Shown here in pieces: positions 14,462 to 22,158 of a DNA stretch of 64,000 bases. How positions within the stretch are numbered: position 1 is the first letter of the stretch; each line of letters begins with the position of its first letter. This DNA comes from Cupriavidus lacunae (GTDB lineage: Bacteria; Pseudomonadota; Gammaproteobacteria; Burkholderiales; Burkholderiaceae). The notes below the pieces were generated by a model, which was given only the letters and a program-made list of their open reading frames with translations, was not told where the DNA came from and ran no database searches. Position numbers and translations under genes: made by a program. The stretch lies in the NCBI RefSeq assembly GCF_003353055.1, contig NZ_QKWJ01000029.1, forward strand, positions 1-64,000, written 5' to 3'.

Positions 14462-15364
14462 ATGGAGCTGCATAACGTTGACCTGAACCTGCTGGTGGTG
14501 TTCGACCATTTGCTGCGACTTCGCACCGTCTCTGGCGCCGCCAAGGCCCTAGGCCTGAGCCAGCCCGCCGTGAGCAACGCGCTCGCCAGGCTGCGTCGCA
14601 TCTTTGACGATGACCTTTTTGTGCGGAGTGCGAAAGGCATGTTGCCGACGCCCCTGGCGCAGGAGCTGGCCGAGCCGGTGTCATACGCCCTGGAAGCCCT
14701 GCAAAACGCGTTGAATCGCAAAGTGTCCTTCGACCCCAGGCATAGCGATCGGGACTTCCGTCTTGCGATGACCGATATCGGCGAAATCCATTTCATCCCC
14801 AGACTGATGGGGACGCTGCGCGAGCTTGCGCCTGGTGTCTCCGTAGCGACAGTTCGCAATACAGCCGTGAACCTCGCGGAGGAGATGAGTCAGGGCAAGG
14901 TGGACCTGGCGGTAGGACACCTGCCCGAGCTGACCTCAGAGTTCTTTCAGCGCCGGCTGTTCCGTCAGCGCTATGTCTGCATGTTCCGGCCGGGGCACGC
15001 GCTGGACAAGCGCACCATCCGGTTGCGCGACTTCCTGGAAGCCGACCACGTCGTCGTCACAGCCGCGGGCACCGGCCATGCGCGAGCCGACGAAATTCTC
15101 GCCAGGCAGGGCGTGCAACGCCGTATCCGCCTGCGCGTTCCGCATTTTGCCGCGCTTGCTGACATCGTTGCCAGTACAGACCTGATTGCAACGGTCACGC
15201 ATAAGTTTGCCGAACGCAGCGCCAAGTACTTTGGCCTCAAATACGTCAAGCATCCGGTAGACCTGCCGGAGATCCAGATCAACCTGTTCTGGCATTCTCG
15301 CTATCATCGCGATCCGGCCAACCAGTGGCTGCGCACTCAGGTGTTCGATCTGTTCTCGGAATAG
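14462..15364 (+). CDS. NahR/NagR-like LysR-type regulator
   Basis: A 300-residue LysR-type regulator with an N-terminal winged HTH (residues 8-66, including LGLSQPAVSNALARLR) and a periplasmic-binding-protein-like sensor domain. It resembles NahR, the salicylate-responsive activator, along its whole length: MELxxxDLNLLVVF at the start, MTDIGE at 103-108, AAGTGH at 201-206 and the C-terminal WLRxxxFDLF. A 2-hydroxybenzoate-like inducer is therefore likely. It sits downstream of and convergent with the Rieske dioxygenase operon, next to the aryl-acid operon's TetR gene. The shared TATTCAC box points to the dioxygenase operon as target. Confidence 0.85.
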   Translation: MELHNVDLNLLVVFDHLLRLRTVSGAAKALGLSQPAVSNALARLRRIFDDDLFVRSAKGMLPTPLAQELAEPVSYALEALQNALNRKVSFDPRHSDRDFRLAMTDIGEIHFIPRLMGTLRELAPGVSVATVRNTAVNLAEEMSQGKVDLAVGHLPELTSEFFQRRLFRQRYVCMFRPGHALDKRTIRLRDFLEADHVVVTAAGTGHARADEILARQGVQRRIRLRVPHFAALADIVASTDLIATVTHKFAERSAKYFGLKYVKHPVDLPEIQINLFWHSRYHRDPANQWLRTQVFDLFSE

Positions 15365-15437
15365 GTGCGCGCGTCGTCAGGCGCTCTCGGGCGGCCAGCG
15401 CCACATGTGCGCGCTGGCTCGTTCGGCTTGGGGTGGC

Positions 15438-16817
15438 TCATCGCGGCCGTGCACGGCCGGGGAGCAGACCGGCGGCATCGGGAAGTGGTGAGGTCGCGTC
15501 TGCGCGTTGCGCCGATGCCGAGCGCCGGTGATCGATCAGCAAGACCGCAATCATGCCGATGACGGCGGGTATGGCAATTGCCATGAAGTTCTGCTGCAGC
15601 GGCAGGTTCATGCCGACCAGCACCCCGATCACGATCGGGGCGAGAATGGCGCCGCTGCGCCCGATGCCAAGCGCCCAGCCGAGGCCGGTGGAGCGGATCG
15701 CCATGGGGTAGAACTGGCCCGTGTACGCGTTGGCAACGATCTGCGTGCCGATGGTCGACGCGCCCGCGAGACCCACCACGAAGAACAGCGCCTCAGTCGG
15801 CATCTTGAAGCCGAGCAGCGTGATCGAGATCGCAGCGAGGCCATACATTGCCGCCAGCACGTACTTGATGTGAAACCGGTCGGCGAGCCAGCCGCCGCCG
15901 ACCGCGCCGATCATTGCCCCGACGTTCAGCACCAGCACGAACGTCAGCGCCGAGCCGAGACTGTAACCGGCCGCGGCCATCAGCTTGGTCAGCCACGAGC
16001 TCAGTGCATAGACCATGAACAGGCACATGAAGAATGCGACCCAGAACATCAGCGTGCTGAAGCTGCGGCCATCGCTGAACAGGTGCCGCACCGGTGCGCT
16101 GCCGGCCTTGTCATGGGACGGCACGGCGAAGCGGTCGGTCGGCCCCGGCTGGTAGCCCGGCTCCAGCTTCGAGGCGATCTGCTGCAGCGCCTCGTGCCTG
16201 CCCTTGGCCAGCAGGAACGGCATCGATTCCGGCAGCGACCTGAGGATCAGCGGGACCAGCAGCACCGGCGCGCCGGCGGCGAAGAACACGGACTGCCAGC
16301 CATAGGTTTCGATCAGCCCCTTGCCCAGCACCGCGGCCACGATGCCGCCGACAGCATAGCCACTGAACATGGCCGTGACCAGGGTGGCCCGGATCTTCTT
16401 AGGTGCGTACTCCGTCATCTCGGCCACCACGTTCGGCATCACGCCCCCGATGCCAAGCCCCGCCAGAAAGCGTACGATGCCGAACGTCACCGGATCCCTG
16501 GCCAGTCCCGCCGCGGCGGTGAACACACTGAACAGCACCACGCAGATCGCAATCGCCCAACGGCGGCCGATCTTGTCCGCGATCGTGCCGAGGAAGATCG
16601 CGCCGAATACCATCCCGAACAGGGCGGAACTCACCATGAAGCCCGCATTGGTCGGGGCGACGCCAAGATCCTTCATGATCGATGGCAGCGCGATGCCCAC
16701 GACAGCAAGGTCATAGCCGTCGAAGATGATGATGAGTGCGCACCAGACCAGCACGCGCACATGGAAGCGGTTGAAGCGGGCCTCGTCGGCCAGCTTGTGG
16801 ATGTCGATCTGATGCAT
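15438..16817 (-). CDS. Aromatic-acid:H+ symporter (AAHS family MFS)
   Basis: A 459-residue, twelve-helix transporter of the BenK/PcaK type in the inner membrane. The FDGYD motif in helix 1 (residues 32-36) carries the two Asp residues needed for proton-coupled aromatic acid uptake, and a DKIGRR loop follows helix 2. The start has AGGAGA upstream. It is the last gene of the minus-strand Rieske dioxygenase operon (36 bp after the reductase), so it should import that enzyme's substrate, such as salicylate, anthranilate or benzoate. A long hydrophilic loop lies between helices 6 and 7, as usual for MFS proteins. Confidence 0.87.
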   Translation of the reverse strand: MHQIDIHKLADEARFNRFHVRVLVWCALIIIFDGYDLAVVGIALPSIMKDLGVAPTNAGFMVSSALFGMVFGAIFLGTIADKIGRRWAIAICVVLFSVFTAAAGLARDPVTFGIVRFLAGLGIGGVMPNVVAEMTEYAPKKIRATLVTAMFSGYAVGGIVAAVLGKGLIETYGWQSVFFAAGAPVLLVPLILRSLPESMPFLLAKGRHEALQQIASKLEPGYQPGPTDRFAVPSHDKAGSAPVRHLFSDGRSFSTLMFWVAFFMCLFMVYALSSWLTKLMAAAGYSLGSALTFVLVLNVGAMIGAVGGGWLADRFHIKYVLAAMYGLAAISITLLGFKMPTEALFFVVGLAGASTIGTQIVANAYTGQFYPMAIRSTGLGWALGIGRSGAILAPIVIGVLVGMNLPLQQNFMAIAIPAVIGMIAVLLIDHRRSASAQRADATSPLPDAAGLLPGRARPR

Positions 16818-16853
16818 GGTCTTGTCTCCTGATAGTTATGGGTCGCTGGCTGG

Positions 16854-18107
16854 CTAGAGCTTGGACATCGGCACTCCCGCATCGGCCAGCTGGTCCGCAT
16901 CGACCGGCTTGTTCTGTTCAATCAGGCGGCGCGCAAAGCGCAGGTCGCGTGCGGCGTTGTGCCCGATGGCGGCCTTGACGACGTTGCCGTCGAGGTAGAA
17001 CAGCACGAAGCTGTCCGCGCCCGGATTCCCTCTGGCTACGACGCGATGAGCGAGCGAAGGCACACCGTAGATCTGTAGATTCATGTCGTACTGATCCGAC
17101 CAGAACCACGGCAGCGGCTGATAGTTGACCTCCAGGCCCAGCGCCGAGCGCGCGGCGGCAATGCCTTGCTCCTGGGCGTTCTGCCAGGATTCGAGCCGCA
17201 GCCGGCGGCCGGCCCATGGATTCGGCGTCACCGCGACATCTCCGGCCGCGAAGATGTCGGGGTCGGACGTCCGGCAGCGCGCGTCGACAATCACGCCGCC
17301 GTCGCACGCCAGCCCGGAATCCCGCGCGAGCTGGTCGTTCGGGACCAGGCCCACACCGACGACGATGGCGTCGCACGGCAGCTCGCCGCCATTAGTGAGC
17401 CCGACAACGGACCGTCCGTCGGCGCTGCGGAAGACTTGCTCGACGCCGGCGCCCAGCAGCACGCGGGTGCCATGCGAATGGTGCAGCGCCAGCAAATGTT
17501 CGGAGACCTGGGCCGGGACCGTGCGTTCGCACAAGCGGCCCTGGGCTTCGACCACCGTCACTTCGGCGCCTTTCTTCCGTGCCGTCGCCGCGACTTCCAG
17601 GCCGATCCATCCGCCGCCGATGACGACAATGGCACGGCCCGGTCCGAGCGCGGGAGCCAGTGCCAGGGCGTCCTCGATCCTGCGCAAGGTGTAGACGGGC
17701 GCCGAGTCGGACCCGGGGACTGCAAGCTGACGGGCCTTGCCGCCGGTGCAGAGAATCAGCTTGTCGTAGGGAATCGCCTCACCGTTGGCGGTTTCGATGC
17801 ACTTCGACGGCCGGTCGATCCGGGTGACATATGTCGCATGGCGCCACTCAAGGGCCAGCGCGTGGAAGGCGTCAGGCTTGAGCAGCGTCAGGCTTTCGGG
17901 AGCGGCTTCGCCGGCCAGGACTGCCTTTGACAGCGGCGGCCGCTCATGCGGCGGGTGAGACTCGTCGCCGATCAGCACGAGCCGGCCGGTGAAACCTTCC
18001 TTGCGCAGCGTCTGGGCGGCCCAGCCACCCGCCTGGCCGGCGCCGATGATGATGATCGTTTCTGCCTTTGTCGCGGCAGCCGTGCCTGCCGGTTGGTCGG
18101 AATTCAT
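16854..18107 (-). CDS. FAD-dependent ferredoxin reductase of the ring-hydroxylating oxygenase
   Basis: A 417-residue glutathione-reductase-type flavoprotein passing electrons from NAD(P)H to the Rieske ferredoxin. The FAD motif GAGQAG is at 21-26 and the NAD motif GGGWIG at 163-168; a Rieske or plant-type Fe-S centre is absent. It is homologous to HcaD/BphA4/AndAa-type reductases and not to the plant-type NagAa reductase of classical salicylate 5-hydroxylase systems. GGAG precedes the start. It follows the ferredoxin gene by 19 bp. The reductase type is the main evidence for placing this oxygenase among FAD-reductase plus Rieske-ferredoxin systems. Confidence 0.87.
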   Translation of the reverse strand: MNSDQPAGTAAATKAETIIIIGAGQAGGWAAQTLRKEGFTGRLVLIGDESHPPHERPPLSKAVLAGEAAPESLTLLKPDAFHALALEWRHATYVTRIDRPSKCIETANGEAIPYDKLILCTGGKARQLAVPGSDSAPVYTLRRIEDALALAPALGPGRAIVVIGGGWIGLEVAATARKKGAEVTVVEAQGRLCERTVPAQVSEHLLALHHSHGTRVLLGAGVEQVFRSADGRSVVGLTNGGELPCDAIVVGVGLVPNDQLARDSGLACDGGVIVDARCRTSDPDIFAAGDVAVTPNPWAGRRLRLESWQNAQEQGIAAARSALGLEVNYQPLPWFWSDQYDMNLQIYGVPSLAHRVVARGNPGADSFVLFYLDGNVVKAAIGHNAARDLRFARRLIEQNKPVDADQLADAGVPMSKL

Positions 18108-18126
18108 GCGTCTCTCCGCTGTCTGG

Positions 18127-18441
18127 CTAACTCAGATCAAGGAAAACCTTGTCCCCTTCGATTCGGACCGGATAGGTACGAATGCCCTCGGTTACCGGAG
18201 CGCAAACCGCGGCACCGCTGCGGACGTCGAACTTGCCCTGGTGGAGCGGACACTCGATTTCGTGACCGTCGAGAAATCCGTCGCAGAGTCGGGCGTGACC
18301 ATGCGTACAGAGATTGTCGGTGGCATAGACCTCGCCTTCGACGCTGTACAGGGCAATATCCTTGCCTTGCACCTCGATGGCGACCACGTCATCCTGCGGG
18401 ACGCTGGCCAGCAGCGCGGCCTCGATCCAGGTTTCGGTCAT
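18127..18441 (-). CDS. Rieske [2Fe-2S] ferredoxin of the oxygenase
   Basis: A 104-residue soluble ferredoxin. Ligands are Cys45 and His47 (CTHGHA) and Cys64 and His67 (CPLHQG), the standard CxH...CxxH Rieske pattern with 16 residues between pairs. It shuttles electrons from the reductase (next gene) to the oxygenase alpha subunit. AGGAGA precedes the start; spacing to both neighbours is under 20 bp, consistent with one transcript. Confidence 0.93.
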   Translation of the reverse strand: MTETWIEAALLASVPQDDVVAIEVQGKDIALYSVEGEVYATDNLCTHGHARLCDGFLDGHEIECPLHQGKFDVRSGAAVCAPVTEGIRTYPVRIEGDKVFLDLS

Positions 18442-18454
18442 GGTGCTTCTCCTG

Positions 18455-18925
18455 CTAGATGGGATAGATAAGGGAGTTCGGAATCATCTCGCTGTCGAAG
18501 ACGCAGACGCGCGAGGCAAAGCGCAAGCCCTCGGGCGTCCGCACCACGGTGTCGAGGTAGCGGCCAACGTTGAACACCTCGGTCATCTGGTCCGGCTTGG
18601 TGCGCAACACCGCGTAGTTCGCCTCGGCCACGATCCTGTCGTCATCCGCGGCGCGGATCAGCGGCGTGCCGACGATATGGCGCTGGTAGTAGGGATCGTG
18701 GAACAGCGTCTCGCGGATGCCATAGATGCGGTCCTTCAGCATCCCCTTGCTCTCGAGGGACAGCGTTGCCAGCGGCAATCCACGCTCGTGGTTCTCGCGC
18801 GGCTGGACCCGGTAGACGCAGTCGTCGGTAAAGAATTCGGGCCAGCGGTCCCAGTCGCCGTTGTCCACGACGGACGTGTAATCGGCGTACAGGGAGAGCA
18901 GGGCGTGATAGTCAGCGAAATTCAT
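18455..18925 (-). CDS. Aromatic-ring-hydroxylating dioxygenase, beta subunit
   Basis: A 156-residue small subunit with the cone-shaped SnoaL/NTF2-like fold, having a structural role in the alpha3beta3 oxygenase. MNFADYHALLSLYADY at the start and the central YRVQPREN segment resemble NagH/AndAd small subunits. The gene begins four bases after the alpha-subunit stop and has GGAGG within that gene's end, indicating coupled translation. Confidence 0.88.
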   Translation of the reverse strand: MNFADYHALLSLYADYTSVVDNGDWDRWPEFFTDDCVYRVQPRENHERGLPLATLSLESKGMLKDRIYGIRETLFHDPYYQRHIVGTPLIRAADDDRIVAEANYAVLRTKPDQMTEVFNVGRYLDTVVRTPEGLRFASRVCVFDSEMIPNSLIYPI

Positions 18926-18929
18926 GGCG

Positions 18930-20183
18930 TCAGACCTCCATCACCTTGCGCCAGTAGTCATACATGCCCCGGATCAGCGTCTCGGTGACCATGTGCTCGG
19001 TGTTCTCGGCGGACTTGCCGCCAAGCTCCGCGATCACGCGGTGCCAGGGCTTCTGTGCGAATCCTTCCTGCGAGCACTCGATGACTTCGCCATCGTCGGC
19101 CGACACGAAGCCGGCGGGGCCGAAGAGGTTGGCCTGGCGCAGGCGGCGGCGAGTCATCTCTTCGCTGTCGTCCTCGAAGCCAAAATGCGTCCAGACGAAA
19201 TCGAAGGAGTCGGGCCCGTTGGGCTGGATATGCCGCGTGGAAACCGAGTTGACCTGTTGCTGGAAGATCACGCTCGGGAACACGGTCATCATCACGGCAG
19301 TCGGCTCCCCCCACCAGGGCTCATGGACGATGTCGAGAATCCGGTCATCGTGCAGCGCCATCTGGTCCTTGAAGCTGGAGACGCCGGAGGTGACCTCGGC
19401 TTTGCCGCCCTGGCCGCGCGTTGACACCATGGCGGCGTGCCGGAACTGCGAATCCATCACCAGCCGCGACTTGTTATCCGCGCGCCAGAGACCGAAGGTG
19501 ACAAACCACGTATGCAGCAGGCCGGGGTGGTAAGGGTCCTTGATGTTCTCTTGCATCAGCTTCCAGTTGCCCGGAATACGCTGCTTGTTATAGCCAAGCA
19601 CCTTCAGTTTGCGGCCGTTGAACAGCCGGTCAAAGTAGGCGAGGATGTCCGGCCCGAGGTAATCTTCCAGCGGCTGCACCGCGTGGTCGAACGAGGCAAA
19701 CACGACACCGCCGCGGGTTGCCACTTTCAGCTGGGTCAGGCCATGGTCCTGGGGCCTGAAGTCGGCAGGCATGCCACCGTTGACCTTGCCGTCCTGCTTG
19801 ACCCCGCGGCGGAACGGCACCCCTTGCAGGTTGCCTTTGAGGTCATAGTTCCACTGGTGGTACGGGCAGTGGAAATCCTTGCGATTGCCGCTACGCTCCC
19901 GGCAGAACTGCATGCCGCGGTGCGCGCACACGTTCTCCACGACGTTGATCTGGCCCTCCTGGTCGCGCACCATGATGACGGAGCGTTCGCCCAGCGTGGT
20001 GCGCTTGAAATCGCCGGGATCCGGGATCTCAGCTTCCAGGCCGACGTAGTTCCAATGACTGTGATAGAAGCAGCGATCGAGTTCACGCTTGTACAGCTGC
20101 TCGTCCGTATAAACGCGGAACGGGATGCGGCTGATGCTGTCGTCGGCCCAGACCGGGCCGCCTTGGGCGGAGGGGTTTTCCAT
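18930..20183 (-). CDS. Ring-hydroxylating dioxygenase alpha subunit (salicylate 5-hydroxylase / anthranilate dioxygenase type)
   Basis: The 417-residue catalytic subunit. The start at 20183 has GGAG 8 nt upstream; a longer frame to 20318 lacks one. Rieske ligands are Cys86, His88 (CAHRG) and Cys106, His109 (CPYHQW). The mononuclear iron site follows at DPYHPGLLH with His219 and His224, and Asp216 as the electron-bridge residue. By eye it is closest to NagG (salicylate 5-hydroxylase) and AndAc (three-component anthranilate 1,2-dioxygenase of Burkholderia). The order alpha-beta-ferredoxin-FAD reductase matches the and operon, while the NahR-like regulator argues for salicylate. Products would be catechol (from anthranilate) or gentisate (from salicylate); neither ring-cleavage gene is in the window. 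Confidence 0.87.
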   Translation of the reverse strand: MENPSAQGGPVWADDSISRIPFRVYTDEQLYKRELDRCFYHSHWNYVGLEAEIPDPGDFKRTTLGERSVIMVRDQEGQINVVENVCAHRGMQFCRERSGNRKDFHCPYHQWNYDLKGNLQGVPFRRGVKQDGKVNGGMPADFRPQDHGLTQLKVATRGGVVFASFDHAVQPLEDYLGPDILAYFDRLFNGRKLKVLGYNKQRIPGNWKLMQENIKDPYHPGLLHTWFVTFGLWRADNKSRLVMDSQFRHAAMVSTRGQGGKAEVTSGVSSFKDQMALHDDRILDIVHEPWWGEPTAVMMTVFPSVIFQQQVNSVSTRHIQPNGPDSFDFVWTHFGFEDDSEEMTRRRLRQANLFGPAGFVSADDGEVIECSQEGFAQKPWHRVIAELGGKSAENTEHMVTETLIRGMYDYWRKVMEV

Positions 20184-20318
20184 GCTTGTCTCCAGGGGAA
20201 TCTGTTGCGCAGCGTGCAGACGCGCGTCATCACCGCGCTGCGTGTGGGTACCCGCCAGGCAGCGTTCGCTTTGCTGATGAAGATCGCTCGCGGACGGGCA
20301 ATACCGCCGCGATATCAA

Positions 20319-20468
20319 TCAGCTGAGTGACGTCGAAATCTGCGAGGAGTGTCGGCGCGACCGGGACGCGAGAACGTCCGTATTGCCCGGATGCATCGGT
20401 CGGCAATCGAGAGTCTCGCTATTGGGAGCGTGGGAACGCTCCGCGTGGAGGCGGGCGAGTACTGTCAT
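20319..20468 (-). CDS. Possible 49-aa leader ORF of the dioxygenase operon
   Basis: This ORF starts with ATG after GGAG (5-nt spacing) and ends 135 bp before the alpha-subunit gene, on the same strand. It lies directly downstream of the putative regulator box, so it would be on the 5' leader of the dioxygenase mRNA. The product (MTVLARLHAERSHAPNSETL at its start) is Arg/Ser/His-rich and matches no family I know. It may be a leader peptide, or the leader may be non-coding. Confidence 0.25.
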   Translation of the reverse strand: MTVLARLHAERSHAPNSETLDCRPMHPGNTDVLASRSRRHSSQISTSLS

Positions 20469-20520
20469 GTTGTCTCCGTGGGGGCTTTGGTATGGGCTGA
20501 ATGATGGTGGATGCGAAAGA

Positions 20521-20568
20521 ATTGGCCAATAGAATTTGGTGGATATCGCATATTCACCAAATCAATAA
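20521..20568 (-). promoter_or_regulatory. Operator region of the dioxygenase operon
   Basis: Three overlapping elements: the palindrome ATTGGCCAAT (20521-20530); an inverted repeat ATTTGGTG (20534-20541) / CACCAAAT (20555-20562); and TATTCAC-N5-CAATAA (20551-20568), the same motif found before the NahR-like gene. The region is markedly AT-rich. It lies 340-390 bp upstream of the alpha-subunit start, so the mRNA would have a long leader. Confidence 0.6.
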
Positions 20569-20791
20569 GGCTGCGAGCGTCAGCCGGTATCGACGATCGG
20601 CACGATCTGCCAGATTGCCGGACTTGTCCGGTGTAACGCGTTCCGTGGTCGCTGCCTGAAAGTGGCTGTCTCCGGGGGCAGGCTTCCCCGTTCTTGGGTC
20701 ATGTGCTCAAGTAGGCATTTATCATCATTTATTTGCCAAGGATAAATTATCCAGATAGGATAAATGCGGATAATCGCATCAGGAAGCCACC
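20569..20791. promoter_or_regulatory. Promoter region of the AAA ATPase with GGATAA repeats
   Basis: The 13-bp palindrome GGATAA-A-TTATCC (20740-20752) is followed by two further GGATAA copies (20758-20763, 20768-20773), all within 52 bp of the ATPase start codon. The cluster would overlap the promoter or the start of the mRNA and looks like a cooperative operator. The rest of the segment shows no gene. Confidence 0.5.
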
Positions 20792-21952
20792 ATGTCCGAG
20801 CCGTCCGCCGCCTCCGAACGCTATACCTTTCGCCGCCCCGCGTTGGCTGCAAGCTTCTGCGCAGCCTTGGCTGGCGAGGGAATCCAGGATGCCCGCTCGG
20901 GCCTGTTCCTCGCGGCGCCGCGTCGGGTAGGGAAGTCCACGTTCCTGCGCGAAGACCTTCTGCCGGCCGCCGAGCAGCGCGGATGGGTCACGGTGTATGT
21001 CGACCTATGGTCGAACAAGGCGCACGATCCGGGCGAGCTCATCGCCGACGCCATCAAGCACAAGATTGCGGATCACGCCGGTGTCGTGAGCAAAGCCGCA
21101 AAGGCTGTCGGCCTCACCAGGGTCTCTGTCATGGGCACCCTTGGGCTGGACCTCACCCCCACCGGCTTGCCAGCGGGTGTCACGCTCACACAGACCCTTG
21201 AGGCGTTGCACAAGGCCGCCAGGAAGCCGGTTCTCCTGATCGTTGATGAAGCGCAACATGCACTGAGCACCGAGAAGGGCGTGGAGGCGATGTTCGGCCT
21301 GAAGGCCGCGCGCGACGCAATGAACGTTTCGGGCAAGGCCCCGGACGTCATGCTGGTCTTCACCGGCTCAAGCCGTGACAAACTCGCGCACCTGGTCATG
21401 AATTCCCGCATGCCTTTCTACGGCTCCCAGGTGACGCCATTTCCGCTGCTGGACCGAAACTTCACCGACGAATTCACCAGGAGCGTGAACCGGGCGCTCG
21501 CTGCTGGCAACCAGTTTGAACCGGATGCCGTCTACGAAGCCTTCGTGAGCGTCGGGCATCGCCCGGAGATGTTGCGGCACCTGATCGGCACGATCGCACT
21601 GGCGAACGAATCGCCTAACCTCAGTAGCCGGCTCAAGGATGACGCGACGCTCATCCAGGAGCGCTTGTGGCACGACGTCGAGAGCGACTTCTCATCGCTG
21701 TCACCACTTCAGCAGGCGGTGATACGTGTGATGGCTGGCAAGGATGGTCAGTTCTCTCCGTTCGGCGAGAGCACCATGTCCGCATACAAGGCCCTTGTGC
21801 CCGACCATGTGAGCGTCAGTGCCGGGACCGTTCAAAATGCAATTGACGCCCTTCGTGAGCGCGAGATCGTGTGGAAAGAATCGCGTGGCTCATACGAGAT
21901 TGAAGACCAGGCATGGCTGAGCTGGCTTCGGGCGAAAGGGCTGACGTCCTGA
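20792..21952 (+). CDS. Stand-alone AAA-family ATPase
   Basis: A 386-residue cytoplasmic P-loop ATPase. Walker A is APRRVGKST (42-50), a form typical of the archaeal-type/AAA_22 STAND-like ATPases; Walker B is LLIVDEAQ (148-155); GSSR near residue 193 could be the sensor. The last 80 residues look like a winged-helix domain, suggesting DNA or protein binding. AGGAAG precedes the start. Relatives occur as orphan regulators, in toxin-antitoxin-like loci and in defence systems, but no partner gene is adjacent: the dioxygenase operon is divergent and an amino acid permease follows by 200 bp. Function unknown. Confidence 0.75.
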   Translation: MSEPSAASERYTFRRPALAASFCAALAGEGIQDARSGLFLAAPRRVGKSTFLREDLLPAAEQRGWVTVYVDLWSNKAHDPGELIADAIKHKIADHAGVVSKAAKAVGLTRVSVMGTLGLDLTPTGLPAGVTLTQTLEALHKAARKPVLLIVDEAQHALSTEKGVEAMFGLKAARDAMNVSGKAPDVMLVFTGSSRDKLAHLVMNSRMPFYGSQVTPFPLLDRNFTDEFTRSVNRALAAGNQFEPDAVYEAFVSVGHRPEMLRHLIGTIALANESPNLSSRLKDDATLIQERLWHDVESDFSSLSPLQQAVIRVMAGKDGQFSPFGESTMSAYKALVPDHVSVSAGTVQNAIDALREREIVWKESRGSYEIEDQAWLSWLRAKGLTS

Positions 21953-22158
21953 AGGCATTCGGAAGGCGAAATGAGGCCAGCTGCAGGTCAAGTGCTGCAT
22001 AGGGGACCTCTGCAGCCGTGCAGTCTGACCTAACATGTAGGTACTGGCCGGCAAGCCTGCAACCCGACGGCCCACCGCATCCAACAGGCCCTACGCGCCG
22101 TAACCAACTCGAGAGCGATCGTATAGCGATTGCTGTCGCCGATTGGAGCGAGCCTGTC

